Source of the DNA: Fodinibius saliphilus
Lineage (GTDB): Bacteria; Bacteroidota; Rhodothermia; Balneolales; Balneolaceae
DNA: 64,000 nt
Direction: 5' to 3'
NCBI RefSeq assembly: GCF_005869845.1
Contig: NZ_VAWF01000001.1
Span: 1,116,001 to 1,180,000, forward strand
Part shown: positions 17,036 to 28,384 of the stretch, one piece after another
Numbering within the stretch: the stretch's first letter is position 1
How the letters are laid out: every line of letters begins with the position of its first letter
The notes under the pieces: generated by a model
Databases searched by the model: none
What the model was told of the DNA's origin: nothing
Seen by the model: the letters and a program-made list of their open reading frames with translations, nothing else
Translations under genes and position numbers: made by a program

Positions 17036-20000
17036 TTACATATTGCGACGATACTGTCCACCTACTTCGTAGAGTGCCCGAGAAATCTGTCCCAGCGAAG
17101 CTACTTTTACCGTTTCCATCAGCTCTTCAAATGTATTTCCATTGTTACGGGCAACTTCTTTCAGTCGTTCAATAGCCTCTTCAGCTTCAGGTTCATTGCG
17201 TTTCCAGAATGCTTGCAGACTTTCAATCTGTTGTTCTTTCTCTTCTTTAGTAGAGCGAATTAAATCAACTTCCTTCTCCTCTTCGGTACCATCAGCTTCA
17301 TCATTCTGGAAGGTATTAACACCAATAATCGGTTTCTCACCACTGTGTTTTTTAGACTCATAGTGCAGGCTTTCATCCTGTATTTTACCCCGTTGATACA
17401 TATTTTCCATCGCACCAAGTACCCCACCTCGTTCTGTCAACCGATCGAATTCTGAGAGTATCGCTTCCTCCACCAAATCAGTCATCTCTTCAATGAAATA
17501 CGATCCCTGGTTTATATTCTCATTCTTAGCCGTACCCATCTCTTTATTGATGATCAACTGAATGGCCAGAGCGCGCCGCACAGACTCTTCAGTAGGTGTA
17601 GTAATAGCCTCATCATAAGCATTGGTATGCAACGAGTTACAGTTATCATAGATCGCAAGTAATGCTTGCAGGGTTGTTCTGATATCGTTGAACTGTATCT
17701 CTTGAGCGTGCAACGAACGACCACTGGTTTGAATATGATACTTAAGCTTCTGTGATCGTTTATTCGCACCATATTTTTCCCGCATCGCTACGGCCCAGAT
17801 ACGTCGGGCTACACGACCGATAACCGCATATTCCGGGTCCAATCCATTACTAAAAAAGAATGACAGGTTATGCGCAAACTTGTCTATATCCATTCCACGC
17901 GACAAGTAATATTCCACATATGTAAAACCATTGGCCAGCGTAAAGGCAGCCTGTGTAATAGGGTTAGCCCCGGCTTCTGCTATATGATAACCGGAGATAG
18001 AAACTGAATAATAGTTTCTCACCTCATGGTTTGTAAAATACTGTTGAATATCTCCCATCATCTTCAGGGCAAACTCCGTAGAGAAAATACAGGTGTTCTG
18101 CGCCTGATCTTCTTTGAGAATATCGGCCTGTACCGTACCACGCACAACAGAGAGTGTTTTTTCTTTAATCTCCTCATACACCTCATCATCCACCAACTTA
18201 TCACCTGTAATACCCAATAAACCTAACCCAAATTCATCGTTAGTATCCGGTAGCTCGCTATTATATTGGGGAGCGTCTACATCTCGCTTCTCAAAATATG
18301 CTTTAATCTTCTTTTGGGCTTCTTCCCACTTACCGTTCTCTTTTAAATATCGTTCTATCTCCTGATCAATAGCGGTATTCATAAACATCGCCAAGATCAT
18401 CGGGGCCGGCCCATTAATCGTCATTGAAACTGAAGTTTTGCGAGACGTTAACTCAAAACCGGAATAGAGTTTTTTCATATCATCAAGCGTGCAGATACTA
18501 ACGCCTGAATTCCCAATTTTCCCGTAAATATCGGGACGGTGATCTGGGTCCTCACCGTACAACGTTACCGAATCAAATGCCGTCGAGAGCCGTGCAGCCG
18601 GCATGCCTTCACTTAGATAATGAAACCTCTTATTGGTGCGCTCCGGGGTACCCTCTCCAGCAAACATTCGAGTAGGATCTTCACCTTCACGTTTAAATTC
18701 GAATACACCCGCTGTAAATGGATAATAGCCCGGAAGATTTTCTTTTAGGGCAAACTTTAGCTGCTCTCCTTTGTGCTTGGTTTTAGGCAAAGCTACCCTT
18801 GGAATATCAAGTCCACTTAGCGATTCTCTAAACATCTTATTCTTAAAAGTACGATCTCGCACCTGTACCTCTACGTACTCCGAGCGGTACTCATCATAGA
18901 GTTCATCCCAGCCTTCAAGGATTTTCTTACAGCGCGAATCGAGCTTGCTTAACCAGTGCTCACGCATGGTTTGCAGACGGTCTTCAAAATTATCAGACCC
19001 ATCGGGATCCCATCGTTCAATCTGCTCAAGAGTCCCTTCCACTTCATCCAGTTTACTGGCAATTTCAGACTGTTTTTCCGCCCAACTGTGATAGTCGCGA
19101 ATACTTTCAGAAATTTCAGACAAATAGCGCTGCCGTTTACCGGGAATAATAGCTTGGGCCTGAATATCTTCTGCCGGTTCAGGATTATTATAGAGCGCTG
19201 TTTCCCAATTTAAGCTGTAATGGCCATTGATAGTATCAACCAACGCTTTAAAAAGTCGATTTACTCCCTCATCGTTAAACTGTGCCGCTATAGTTGGATA
19301 AACGGGCATATCCTCGGCATTTGCATTCCAAGCTCCACGATTACGTTTGATCTGTTTTCGCACGTCGCGCAGGGCATCCAGAGATCCCTTCTTCTCAAAC
19401 TTATTCAGTACAACCAATTCGGCCAGATCCAGCATATTAATTTTCTCGAGCTGGGTAGCTGCCCCATATTCGCTGGTCATTACATACATTGGGATATCAG
19501 AAATATTGACAATTTCGGTATCACTTTGACCAATCCCACTTGTTTCAACAATAACCAGGTCAAAACCTGCGGTCTTGCAAATTTCTATCGCTCCCTTTAC
19601 TGATAGACTTGTTGCTCTGTTGCTGGCCCGAGTAGCCAGACTACGCATAAACACCCGGTCCGGCTCAATACTATTCATTCGGATTCGATCACCCAAAAGA
19701 GCCCCGCCAGTACGTACTTTAGAGGGATCAATAGAGATAACAGCTAAATTAATATCTTCAAACTCAGTTAAAAATCGTCTTACCAACTCATCTGTAAGAG
19801 AACTTTTACCTGCTCCCCCCGTTCCCGTAATTCCAATTAGAGGAATAGGATGCCCATTTTTTTGATCAGGAATCACATTTCCCTTCCCATCAAGCAGTTT
19901 GTCATCCTCAAATTTTATTATCTCTTTATGGCCATTTTCAAGAGCCGAGATACACCGTGCCAGGGTTTTTGTATCGCGCTCAGTAATTTTTTGAGCATCA

Positions 20001-20530
20001 ACTGATTCTATATCAGCTGTATCATAATCACATTTTTCGAGCATATAATTTATCATTCCCTGTAGCCCCATCTCACTGCCATCTTCCACAGAAAAAATAC
20101 GGCAAACACCGGCTTCGTGTAGTTCTTCTCTCTCTTCATCGACAATAACACCTCCACCGCCACCAAACACGTGGATATGTCCGGCTCCTCGTTCCTCAAG
20201 TAGGTCAACCATATACTTAAAATACTCCATATGCCCCCCTTGGTACGAACTGATGGCGATACCCTGCACATCTTCCTGAATAGCACAATCGACAATCTCC
20301 TGTACCGAGCGATTGTGTCCCAAGTGGATCACTTCGGCCCCGCTACTCTGTAAAATACGACGCATTATATTGATACTGGCATCGTGGCCATCAAATAAAC
20401 TAGCGGCTGTTACAAATCGAATCTTATGATCTGCATCATAGACTTTTGGCTGACCGCCTTTTTTTGAAGCCGGCTCTTTAGTTGCAACCGAGTTATTGGC
20501 CTCTGTAGATGTTGCTGTATCTTTGGACAT
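17036..20530 (-). CDS. icmF: Fused isobutyryl-CoA mutase (IcmF)
   Basis: Adenosylcobalamin-dependent acyl-CoA mutase fused to its G-protein chaperone, interconverting isobutyryl- and n-butyryl-CoA or related branched acyl-CoAs. The 1164 residues hold an N-terminal B12-binding domain (about 35-165, with [20 protein letters not shown], His as cobalt ligand, and [10 protein letters not shown]), a MeaI-type GTPase (about 225-480, P-loop [23 protein letters not shown], base motif NKFEKKG) and a C-terminal mutase barrel (about 590-1130, [18 protein letters not shown]). Lone methylmalonyl-CoA mutases lack the middle domain, so IcmF is preferred. It stands alone, with the decayed peptidase behind it. 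Confidence 0.93.
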   Translation of the reverse strand: MSKDTATSTEANNSVATKEPASKKGGQPKVYDADHKIRFVTAASLFDGHDASINIMRRILQSSGAEVIHLGHNRSVQEIVDCAIQEDVQGIAISSYQGGHMEYFKYMVDLLEERGAGHIHVFGGGGGVIVDEEREELHEAGVCRIFSVEDGSEMGLQGMINYMLEKCDYDTADIESVDAQKITERDTKTLARCISALENGHKEIIKFEDDKLLDGKGNVIPDQKNGHPIPLIGITGTGGAGKSSLTDELVRRFLTEFEDINLAVISIDPSKVRTGGALLGDRIRMNSIEPDRVFMRSLATRASNRATSLSVKGAIEICKTAGFDLVIVETSGIGQSDTEIVNISDIPMYVMTSEYGAATQLEKINMLDLAELVVLNKFEKKGSLDALRDVRKQIKRNRGAWNANAEDMPVYPTIAAQFNDEGVNRLFKALVDTINGHYSLNWETALYNNPEPAEDIQAQAIIPGKRQRYLSEISESIRDYHSWAEKQSEIASKLDEVEGTLEQIERWDPDGSDNFEDRLQTMREHWLSKLDSRCKKILEGWDELYDEYRSEYVEVQVRDRTFKNKMFRESLSGLDIPRVALPKTKHKGEQLKFALKENLPGYYPFTAGVFEFKREGEDPTRMFAGEGTPERTNKRFHYLSEGMPAARLSTAFDSVTLYGEDPDHRPDIYGKIGNSGVSICTLDDMKKLYSGFELTSRKTSVSMTINGPAPMILAMFMNTAIDQEIERYLKENGKWEEAQKKIKAYFEKRDVDAPQYNSELPDTNDEFGLGLLGITGDKLVDDEVYEEIKEKTLSVVRGTVQADILKEDQAQNTCIFSTEFALKMMGDIQQYFTNHEVRNYYSVSISGYHIAEAGANPITQAAFTLANGFTYVEYYLSRGMDIDKFAHNLSFFFSNGLDPEYAVIGRVARRIWAVAMREKYGANKRSQKLKYHIQTSGRSLHAQEIQFNDIRTTLQALLAIYDNCNSLHTNAYDEAITTPTEESVRRALAIQLIINKEMGTAKNENINQGSYFIEEMTDLVEEAILSEFDRLTERGGVLGAMENMYQRGKIQDESLHYESKKHSGEKPIIGVNTFQNDEADGTEEEKEVDLIRSTKEEKEQQIESLQAFWKRNEPEAEEAIERLKEVARNNGNTFEELMETVKVASLGQISRALYEVGGQYRRNM

Positions 20531-20637
20531 AGCAAAAATTTCTTTAGAAGTGACAGTTCTTAGACTGGGAATGTAATAAATTTGTGGGATTTTTTGCAGT
20601 CTACTACAATCTTTAACGTTTAGTGACTCCTTACCAT

Positions 20638-23205
20638 TTATTTGGAATCAGATGATCCTTCACGTAAAAAATGTGTGTATCTCCTTGAAACAACATTCCT
20701 TAGATGAGATATGACCCGTGGCAGTGCCCATCCGCCAGGACAAACCAAGAATCGAGCCTTCCACTGAGGGTTAAATTTACTTTTATATAATCGTGCACTT
20801 TTAAAACCGTAAAAATTTTCTCCATAGGTATAAACAAATTTGGCTAATCGATTCCATCCTGGTGAATAATCATCTTCATCCATACCTGAAAGGGGGGCCA
20901 TACCAAGGCTTAAATATTTATAATCATGTTCTTTGCCCCAAAAGATACTACGAACCAGCATAAAATCAACAATACTCTCCGGTACTTCCGGCTTATAACG
21001 AAGCAGATCTAAAGCCAATTCATCATTATTCGCACTAGTTAGTATATTTGCGAAACCAATCATGGCCTCATCTTTTTTAACAATAGCTATAGGAAATTCC
21101 TGCAAGTACTTTTTACTAAACTGACCTACCGAAAACCCACGTTCTTCCCGCTCCTTATATTCCAAATACTCCTTTGAAATTCTATGGAAATCAGCACTGT
21201 TTTGCTCCACATATTCTCTCCCCACTACTTCAAATTCATAGCCGGCGTTTTCCATACGTTCTACATTTGGTTTTACCGGGTTTTCAAGACGTTTATCCAT
21301 ATCAAAATTACCCAATGGCACAAGCGCTTCTTCTCCAATTTTAAATAGGGTAAGTCCCAGGTCAACGTAGTAATCAAGGTAGTTACTGCTTACTTTATAA
21401 AATACCGGCCACTTATCATCATTTGTACAGTCTTCATGGAATTCCCAGACCATCTCTTCAATCTCTTCTTCCGGCCCCACAGGATCACCAAGAGCAATAA
21501 TACTGCGGGATTCACGGGTAAACATGATGAATCCATTCTCCGACTCATTAATCATTAATTCCTTATCCCCAGAAAGAGCCAAATTCGCCGCAGCGTTACC
21601 CTGTTTTTCAAGAACGGCACGTACTATTTCCAAGTCTTTAACATCAGGTTTGCCAAATGCTTTTCTCCGGGGCCGTAACAGCTTGACAAGTCCCACGATA
21701 ACGGCAAAACCTAGTGCTGCTACTGTTGCCCGCAGGTAACGAGGAGCATCTCCCATCAACGTAAATTCCCACCAAAGTTCTTTCTGATACTCCACATGGC
21801 GATAAGAAAACACTCCTAACCACACAGCACTCGCCAAGACCATTAGAATAAGTGTAAACCATCGACCTGAAAATGACTGGCTAAAGAGGGGAGCTTTACG
21901 ATGGAATTCAGTCCTACACGGTACCAATGCCATTAACATTATTGCCAATAGTATAGCTTCCTCATAGTCGGCCCCTTTGAGTATAGAAAATAAGATTCCA
22001 AATATGAGCAACCCAATGGTAGCATGATAGGCACCATCAATACGGCGCTGTAACGCACCTGCTAATACCAACAATGCCGCTCCTACCAAAGAGGCAAAAA
22101 AGTGAGACATCTCAATAACTGGAAGTGGAATAAAGTGCTGTAACCACTGCATCCGGGGTACCTCCGAAGGTAGTGCTCCAGAAAACAAGAGTATAGCACC
22201 ACCAACAAAAACAGAGAAACTCATTACTTGGGGTACCACGCGCGGTACCCAATCCAATGCCTTATCTTTGAGCGCATGCACTTTTTGGCGGTTCACAATA
22301 TACTCCTGATACCCTAATACGATGAGGGCGCCCAACAGGGGAAGAATGTAATAGATGATACGATAGACCACGAGGATGCCCAACACTTGTGAACCTTCCA
22401 TAAAGTTCGATAGGTAAAGCAGCATGACCGACTCAAAGACCCCTAGCCCCCCGGGTACCTGGCTAAAAAGACCCACTATCTGTGCTAATAAAAAGACACC
22501 TACAAAACTAAAAAAGCTTACTCCCACCTCCGGAAGCAACACATATAGCACCGAAGCAGCTAACAACCAATCTACAGATGCTATGGAAACTTGCTTGAGA
22601 GATAACGTGAGGCTTGGAAATTTAAAAGACCAATTTTTAAAAGATAGTTCTTTCTTCACTACCGCACTCCCCCATACGTAAGCTACAACCATCACTAACA
22701 AAATAATGCCCAGCACTCGAAGAGATACAAAAGGCACCACTACATCAGCTGGAAGGTTTGGTGTGGCCAAAAGCAGTGCTAGACCCGCAACAGCGCAAAA
22801 ACCTATCCATAAGGTAAAAGCACTAAAAGCCACAATCTGGGTAACCTGCATACCCGAAAAGCCCCATGCAGAATAGATTCGATACCGGATAGAACCACCT
22901 GTAATAAGGGCCAAACCAATATTATGGCTAAAGGCATAGCCCACATAACCGGCCCGAATTATTTTTCCCGTCTCTAACTCTTCCCCGATATAGTCTACTC
23001 CCAGAGCGTCATAGCCGGTAAGAAGCAGGTAGCTGAAAAATGATAAGATTAACGAAAATCCAATATAAAGGTTGGGGATCTCACTAAGTTGTGCTGTTAT
23101 CTCCGCGAGTTCATATTGCTGCAGCTTTTGGTCTAAAAACCATAAAGCAACCCCAAAAAAGATAATACTTATAAAAGGTGTTAATTTTTTAAGAACCTTC
23201 TTCAT
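20638..23205 (-). CDS. mprF: MprF-type lysylphosphatidylglycerol synthase/flippase
   Basis: Integral membrane protein that aminoacylates phosphatidylglycerol from charged tRNA and flips the product, reducing surface negative charge. Length of 855 residues is normal. Residues 1-510 hold about 14 hydrophobic helices: the flippase part has [21 protein letters not shown] and [18 protein letters not shown]. Residues 530-855 form the synthase domain (DUF2156, two GNAT-like lobes) with [15 protein letters not shown] and [11 protein letters not shown]. It follows the Ig-like lipoprotein gene by 30 bases, so the two are probably co-transcribed. Whether it uses Lys, Ala or another amino acid cannot be read. 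Confidence 0.93.
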   Translation of the reverse strand: MKKVLKKLTPFISIIFFGVALWFLDQKLQQYELAEITAQLSEIPNLYIGFSLILSFFSYLLLTGYDALGVDYIGEELETGKIIRAGYVGYAFSHNIGLALITGGSIRYRIYSAWGFSGMQVTQIVAFSAFTLWIGFCAVAGLALLLATPNLPADVVVPFVSLRVLGIILLVMVVAYVWGSAVVKKELSFKNWSFKFPSLTLSLKQVSIASVDWLLAASVLYVLLPEVGVSFFSFVGVFLLAQIVGLFSQVPGGLGVFESVMLLYLSNFMEGSQVLGILVVYRIIYYILPLLGALIVLGYQEYIVNRQKVHALKDKALDWVPRVVPQVMSFSVFVGGAILLFSGALPSEVPRMQWLQHFIPLPVIEMSHFFASLVGAALLVLAGALQRRIDGAYHATIGLLIFGILFSILKGADYEEAILLAIMLMALVPCRTEFHRKAPLFSQSFSGRWFTLILMVLASAVWLGVFSYRHVEYQKELWWEFTLMGDAPRYLRATVAALGFAVIVGLVKLLRPRRKAFGKPDVKDLEIVRAVLEKQGNAAANLALSGDKELMINESENGFIMFTRESRSIIALGDPVGPEEEIEEMVWEFHEDCTNDDKWPVFYKVSSNYLDYYVDLGLTLFKIGEEALVPLGNFDMDKRLENPVKPNVERMENAGYEFEVVGREYVEQNSADFHRISKEYLEYKEREERGFSVGQFSKKYLQEFPIAIVKKDEAMIGFANILTSANNDELALDLLRYKPEVPESIVDFMLVRSIFWGKEHDYKYLSLGMAPLSGMDEDDYSPGWNRLAKFVYTYGENFYGFKSARLYKSKFNPQWKARFLVCPGGWALPRVISHLRNVVSRRYTHFLREGSSDSK

Positions 23206-23235
23206 TAAGTAAAAAAATACTAAAGTCAGCTAATA

Positions 23236-24846
23236 TTAAAATATGATCGTAAGTTCGCCCGTCATTGCTTTCTCAACAGGTACATCTTTTTGAATAAAAT
23301 AGGGTTCAGGTGCTTTAAAAGGATCAACACGCCCAAAATCCCAGTTCCCGTTATCATTTAAGTCTTCGTATGCAATGACTGTATATTTTAACGGCGGCAA
23401 CTGTTTTATTTCAATAGAATCAGAAAATACGGTATCACGGTAGAATTCTGCTTCGTCATTTATAATTTCCAACCGAACATTACTTACAGTAGAATCTTCT
23501 ACCAATGCATTCAAGGCCCCCATCCGTGAAGAATGCCATATCTCGGGACTAAACTTTCTATAATCTTCAATAGCAGGGTCCCACAGCCGAACCTCATACG
23601 TTACTCCATCCTTCCATTGTTTACCAGGTAAAATAGAAAACTTATTCTTATCCATTTTTACATTTGGCCAGCGCTCTACCAAGCTATCCCCTTCTACCAC
23701 TTTTAACGAATCTCGCAGTAAAGATCCTTCAATAGGTTTAGCGTACGTTATTGTGAATGGATCTTCAGGATAATATCCCGATACACTATTACGCTCTATA
23801 ATACGCTGGCGTGTTGTATCTTCTTGGGCCGAACCTGTAAAATGTTGTTCTACCTTGGATAATGGATTTCCAAACTCATCAACAAGCCCGGATATATCGA
23901 TCCTATAGTTCCCAGACTCTACCAAATCTTCTGTGCTATATGCAAACATAACAAATCGCTCGCCTGGTTGCACATATAGGGGATACGCATCTGATTGGAC
24001 ATTCCCCGTTGTATCAGTTATCAAAACATTGATACTATCCGTAAGAACAACATTTTCACTAAAGCGCATTCGCAACCGCTGAGAAGAAAAAAGCCCTATT
24101 CCCTGGAGTGATGGTTTTGTAGTGTCGACAGGCGTTTTGTAGATCGTGCCGAGGGTATCGGTATCACCATCTTCAAGCTCAACAAACTCATCTTTAAAGG
24201 GTTGAGTACGTTCATTTTGTCGGTCCCATATTTTATTCCGGTTTCTGTCATCTACCCAAAATGCTTTATACCTGCCCTCACTAAGGTATGAAAAGTTAAA
24301 CGTTCCACCGGTATCTGTTTCTGCAATATAATTTGCCTTTTGAGACAGGTCTACCGGCTCGCGATATAACAATATCCGATCCCCTTCAGCTCCATTTCCT
24401 GTTTGGGCATTCAGTACACGCCCTGTCAATTTCCCATCATCAATCTCGTCTCCTGTTGAAACTGCCACCTTTTTCGGCGCAGCGAGCTTGTTATTATTTA
24501 CATCTTTAAAGTCTGTACCAACAGTAACGATGAGGGTAGTAGAATCCGGTATTGCCCGATCAAATTCCACGGCAACCGATTTACGCCCCCAGTCCAAATC
24601 AAAAGAGAGGCCCACATCGGGTTCCAAAATAATAGCTTGCTCCAGTGAAGCCCGATCAACAAATTCAGAAAAGTGTAAAATAATCTCCTGACCTGTAAAG
24701 TTAGTAGTACCAGTCTGGGGCTCTGTTTTAATAATTTTAGGTCCTTCCTTATCAGGAGGTCCACCTGTCGGTGACGATGGAGTAGCACAGCCAACAACAA
24801 ATAAAATCCCCAATATCGCTACACTGATCCAGCTATATAACTTCAC
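23236..24846 (-). CDS. Ig-like (SbsA-type) domain lipoprotein
   Basis: A 536-residue secreted lipoprotein. The signal ends in a lipobox (LFVVGC, then ATPSSPTGGPPDKEGP). The region after it (about 30-130) is an SbsA Ig-like domain with KIIKTEPQTGTTNFTGQEI and ILHFSEFVDRASLEQ, typical of Bacteroidota surface proteins that begin with TGGP-x-D. A second part (about 140-220) resembles a carboxypeptidase-regulatory-like fold (SYLSEGRYKAFWVDDRNRN), and the C-terminus repeats an Ig-like unit and ends in a similar DLNDNGNWDFGRVDPFKAPE block. Function unknown. mprF follows 30 bases later. Confidence 0.83.
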   Translation of the reverse strand: MKLYSWISVAILGILFVVGCATPSSPTGGPPDKEGPKIIKTEPQTGTTNFTGQEIILHFSEFVDRASLEQAIILEPDVGLSFDLDWGRKSVAVEFDRAIPDSTTLIVTVGTDFKDVNNNKLAAPKKVAVSTGDEIDDGKLTGRVLNAQTGNGAEGDRILLYREPVDLSQKANYIAETDTGGTFNFSYLSEGRYKAFWVDDRNRNKIWDRQNERTQPFKDEFVELEDGDTDTLGTIYKTPVDTTKPSLQGIGLFSSQRLRMRFSENVVLTDSINVLITDTTGNVQSDAYPLYVQPGERFVMFAYSTEDLVESGNYRIDISGLVDEFGNPLSKVEQHFTGSAQEDTTRQRIIERNSVSGYYPEDPFTITYAKPIEGSLLRDSLKVVEGDSLVERWPNVKMDKNKFSILPGKQWKDGVTYEVRLWDPAIEDYRKFSPEIWHSSRMGALNALVEDSTVSNVRLEIINDEAEFYRDTVFSDSIEIKQLPPLKYTVIAYEDLNDNGNWDFGRVDPFKAPEPYFIQKDVPVEKAMTGELTIIF

Positions 24847-24880
24847 AAAATTTGTTTCAACTGCGATTATTTTTTACGCC

Positions 24881-24888
24881 CAAAGATA
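24881..24888 (-). promoter_or_regulatory. Possible -7 element for the lipoprotein-mprF unit
   Basis: Minus-strand TATCTTTG, a full match to TAnnTTTG, 35 bases before the start of the Ig-like lipoprotein gene. No TTG is found at the 20-base spacing, so the -33 element is missing or weak. Confidence 0.45.
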
Positions 24889-25047
24889 CTAAATTTTTAT
24901 AGACCATTATAGTAATCTCAAAACCAATACTTGAGCGTTCTGTTTAGCTGTTGTGTCTTAGATAACCTAGAGTATAAATTATCTCTTATCCCTAGTATTA
25001 TGTATCTTAACTTGCTTTGTATTTAATAACCTGAAGTAATCCTTTTT

Positions 25048-26478
25048 ATGAACAGAGTGCAATCAAAGCGCAGATCATCCCTACTTAGCAGGCCGGCCCT
25101 ATATACCGACTATTATGAATTGACGATGGCTCAAGGCTACTTTTTAGCCGGGCGTAAAGATGAGCAAGCCTGTTTTGATTACTTTTTTCGGGATATCCCG
25201 TTCGATGGCGGTTACGTAATATTTGCGGGACTTGCGGACCTGCTTTCCACACTCGAAAATTTCAAATTCCATGAAGACGAACTCGAATACCTTGCCAATC
25301 AAGGGTTTAGGAAAAGCTTTCTGGAATATCTAAGTGACTTCCAATTAAAAGCAGATATCCATGCCGCAAAAGAAGGCGAAGTAGTATTCCCAAGAACACC
25401 TATCCTTCGACTTGAAGGCACTATTATTGAAACACAAATTCTTGAAACACTTCTGCTTAACATTTTGAATTTCGAATCCCTTATTGCCACAAAAGCGGCC
25501 CGTATGAAACATGCTGCCGGCGACCACAAAGTGCTGGATTTTGGTCTTCGTCGTGCGCAAGGTCTGGGAGGTATACAGGCCAGTAAAGCTGCAATAATTG
25601 GAGGCGTAGAAGCGACTTCTAATGTATACTCTTCGTTTGTACACGGCACACCGGCAAGCGGTACCATGGCCCACTCTTGGATTCAATCTTTTGATGATGA
25701 ACTTACTGCATTTCGAAAGTATGCAGAATATTACCCTGAAAACTGCATCCTCCTTGTTGATACCTATGACACCCTCGGAAGTGGAGTCCCCAATGCAATA
25801 ACTGTTGCCAAAGAACTGGAAGAGAAAGGATATAAGATGAAGGGTATTCGACTCGATAGCGGCGACCTTGCCTATTTCTCACGAAAAGCGCGCCGCCAAC
25901 TGGATAAAGCCGGACTTGAATATGTGAAAATTGCGGTCTCAAACCAGTTAGATGAACGCCTAATAAAAAGTTTACGTAGTCAAGATGCGCCTATTGACCT
26001 TTTTGGGGTGGGGACGCGATTAGTAACCGGACATGAAAGCCCTGCCCTGGATGGAGTGTATAAACTTTCTGCTATTGATGATGAGCCCAAGCTAAAGATT
26101 TCTGAAAATATCGAAAAGAACACTTTACCCGGTCGTAAAAAAGTGCTGCGCTACAGTGACAATGATGGTAACTTTTATGGGGATGGAATACTGCTTAAAG
26201 ATGAAAAAAATGCCGACACTATCTTTCATCCCTTCTACCCTGCTAAACATGCAGATGTTACTTCCTTTAATGCTGAACCGTTATTACATAATGTTATGCA
26301 GAACGGGACAGTAAATATTGATCTCCCTACCCCAACACAAAGTGCAGACTACGCAAAAAAACGTCTTGTAAAATTAAATCCCGAACACAAACGATTTGAA
26401 AATCCACACATTTATAAAGTTGGTATTAGCCAAAAACTGATGGATCTGCGCGATGAATTAACCCAAAATTTTAAATAA
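25048..26478 (+). CDS. pncB: Nicotinate phosphoribosyltransferase
   Basis: Converts nicotinate and PRPP to nicotinate mononucleotide in the NAD salvage pathway. The 476 residues match the family: TDYYELTMAQGYFLAGRKDE at the N-terminus, FDYFFRDIPFDGGYVIFAGL, DFGLRRAQGLGGIQASKAA (with the phosphorylated-His region near GTMAHSWIQSF), RLDSGDLAYFSRKAR and DLFGVGTRLVTGHESPALDG. It is the first gene of a three-gene unit with pncA (17 bases later) and a FAD oxidoreductase. PncA makes the nicotinate that PncB uses, so the order is functional. Confidence 0.96.
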   Translation: MNRVQSKRRSSLLSRPALYTDYYELTMAQGYFLAGRKDEQACFDYFFRDIPFDGGYVIFAGLADLLSTLENFKFHEDELEYLANQGFRKSFLEYLSDFQLKADIHAAKEGEVVFPRTPILRLEGTIIETQILETLLLNILNFESLIATKAARMKHAAGDHKVLDFGLRRAQGLGGIQASKAAIIGGVEATSNVYSSFVHGTPASGTMAHSWIQSFDDELTAFRKYAEYYPENCILLVDTYDTLGSGVPNAITVAKELEEKGYKMKGIRLDSGDLAYFSRKARRQLDKAGLEYVKIAVSNQLDERLIKSLRSQDAPIDLFGVGTRLVTGHESPALDGVYKLSAIDDEPKLKISENIEKNTLPGRKKVLRYSDNDGNFYGDGILLKDEKNADTIFHPFYPAKHADVTSFNAEPLLHNVMQNGTVNIDLPTPTQSADYAKKRLVKLNPEHKRFENPHIYKVGISQKLMDLRDELTQNFK

Positions 26479-26495
26479 ATGCTGATTTCATTGCT

Positions 26496-27110
26496 ATGAA
26501 AGCTCTTTTAATTGTCGATGTTCAAAACGACTTTTGCCCAGGCGGTGCCCTTGAGGTTCCCAATGGAGATACGATTGTACCCCTAATAAATAAGCTGTCA
26601 AAACAGTTTGATGTAATTATACAAACCCAAGATTGGCATCCCAAAGAGCACTCTTCTTTTGCTTCATCTCACAAGAGCAAAGCACCTTTTGAAACTACAG
26701 AAATGCCCTATGGAGAACAGGTATTATGGCCCGACCACTGTATACAAGGCAGTGAAGGTGCCGAATTTCATCCTGACCTTGAAACTAATCACAGTCAATT
26801 AATTATTCGCAAGGGATTTCGAAAAGAGATCGACTCATACTCGGCCTTCTATGAAAATGATGATACTACCAGTACGGGTCTCAGCGGTTATCTGCATGAA
26901 CGTAATATTGATACCCTTTATACTGTAGGACTGGCCACCGACTTTTGCGTAAAATGGTCTGTTATCGATGGGCTTGAAGAAGGGTTTGACATCTTTGTTG
27001 TAGAAGATGCCGTCAAAGGAATCGATATTGAGGGTTCGGTAGAAAAGTCATGGCAAGAAATGATTGATGCCGGTGCACAAAAAGTCACCACTCAAAAGCT
27101 GCTTTCCTGA
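26496..27110 (+). CDS. pncA: Nicotinamidase
   Basis: Hydrolyses nicotinamide to nicotinate and ammonia. The 204 residues of the isochorismatase-like fold contain the catalytic Asp in LLIVDVQNDFCPGGALEV, the metal-binding motif TQDWHPKEHSSFA, WPDHCIQGSEGAEFH, the Lys of IRKGFRKEIDSYSAFYEN and the catalytic Cys in VGLATDFCVKWSV. All key residues are present. It sits between pncB and the FAD oxidoreductase, 3 bases from the latter. Confidence 0.97.
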   Translation: MKALLIVDVQNDFCPGGALEVPNGDTIVPLINKLSKQFDVIIQTQDWHPKEHSSFASSHKSKAPFETTEMPYGEQVLWPDHCIQGSEGAEFHPDLETNHSQLIIRKGFRKEIDSYSAFYENDDTTSTGLSGYLHERNIDTLYTVGLATDFCVKWSVIDGLEEGFDIFVVEDAVKGIDIEGSVEKSWQEMIDAGAQKVTTQKLLS

Positions 27111-27113
27111 TTA

Positions 27114-28220
27114 ATGAGCCATCACACAGATTACTGTATTCTTGGTGCGGGATTGGCGGGCTTATCTATAGCTGACAGTCTCGCCGATCATGATTTTTCA
27201 ACCATTGTTATCGATAAAAGCGATATCGCTGCGGGTGCCTCCGGTACGCCGGGCGGGCTTGTTAACCCGGCCACCGGAAGACGTGCTAAAAAAGTTTGGA
27301 AGGTTGAACAAGGCTATGAAGCCATTGCTTCCAATCTTGAGAAGGTACAGCAGACTACTGAAGAAACCTTTTATACAAATAATGGGGTTTTGCGCCCTGC
27401 CCTGATGGAAAAAATGGCGCGTAAGATGAAAGAAGAGTACCAACAGACAAGCTGGCCCAAGGGCTGGTGCCAGTGGAAAAGAGAAGGTGAAATCAAAGAA
27501 ATGCATCCCGGCATCAATTGTGTTGACGGCGGGCTTTGGATACCCGTAGGCTTAACGGTAGATGTAGGAAAATATCTGCAGGCCTATGCCTCTTATTTAA
27601 AAGGTAAGAACGACACCATATTTTTACTGGACGAAGAACCTATCAAAATAGAGCATAACAACCGCTGGCATATTGAACTTACAAGCACAACAGTACGTAC
27701 TCAAAACCTTATTTTTGCTACCGGACAATCCATTGCTACTTCTTTTTATTGGGATTGGCTGCCCTTTAACCTTATCAAGGGACAAGTAGCTGAATTTAAA
27801 ATTGAAACCGGTACTCTCAATTTTGATCATTCCATATCAAGTCTTGGGTATATGGCTCGCCTTACTGATAATGTAAGCTTTATACAGGGCAGTACCTATG
27901 AACATGATTTTACGCATATCAACACTGACCAACAAGGTGAAGAATATCTGCGCAAACGCATGCGGCGCACCCTCCCCAACCTTGAAAAACATGTTAGAAC
28001 TGTTAGTCAATGGGCAGGCGTACGCACCTCTACCCCAAACTACAAACCGATACTCGGACGCCATCCCGTCCATGACAGCCTGCATTTATTTGGCGGACTC
28101 GGCTCCAAAGGGCTACTGTTTAGTAAGTATTTGGCTGATCATTACGTAGAGTATCTCATAGGTAACACCGAACTCTTTCCCGAAATAGATATTGCCCGGC
28201 ATCAGCTAAATCCTGCTTAA
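27114..28220 (+). CDS. FAD-dependent oxidoreductase (DAO family)
   Basis: A 368-residue amino-acid-oxidase-like flavoprotein. The N-terminus holds the dinucleotide fold (DYCILGAGLAGLSIADSLAD) and AAGASGTPGGLVNPATGRRAKK, which resembles the C-terminal oxidase half of MnmC. The C-terminal part has AGVRTSTPNYKPILGRHP and LFGGLGSKGLLFSKYLAD, the second FAD contact. No partner methyltransferase domain is fused. It starts 3 bases after pncA, so it is co-transcribed with NAD salvage, but a link to NAD metabolism is not shown. The substrate is unknown. Confidence 0.85.
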   Translation: MSHHTDYCILGAGLAGLSIADSLADHDFSTIVIDKSDIAAGASGTPGGLVNPATGRRAKKVWKVEQGYEAIASNLEKVQQTTEETFYTNNGVLRPALMEKMARKMKEEYQQTSWPKGWCQWKREGEIKEMHPGINCVDGGLWIPVGLTVDVGKYLQAYASYLKGKNDTIFLLDEEPIKIEHNNRWHIELTSTTVRTQNLIFATGQSIATSFYWDWLPFNLIKGQVAEFKIETGTLNFDHSISSLGYMARLTDNVSFIQGSTYEHDFTHINTDQQGEEYLRKRMRRTLPNLEKHVRTVSQWAGVRTSTPNYKPILGRHPVHDSLHLFGGLGSKGLLFSKYLADHYVEYLIGNTELFPEIDIARHQLNPA

Positions 28221-28248
28221 TAATTTGTTTGTTTACCCTGTCTCTTTG

Positions 28249-28269
28249 AAAGGTTATTCCTTTTTATTT
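28249..28269 (+). terminator. Weak terminator after the pncB-pncA-oxidoreductase unit
   Basis: AAAGG (28249-28253) pairs with CCTTT (28259-28263) across TTATT, followed by TTATTT. The stem is only five pairs, so support is weak; position after the last stop fits. Confidence 0.3.
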
Positions 28270-28384
28270 AATTCGAATTCATAATTTCTAAGAGTGGCCG
28301 TCAAAATTTTTATTTTGGAACGATTTTAGAAAAGAGAGTACATAATATTCAGCTGATTGAGAAGAATCACAAGGGGTATCTAAT

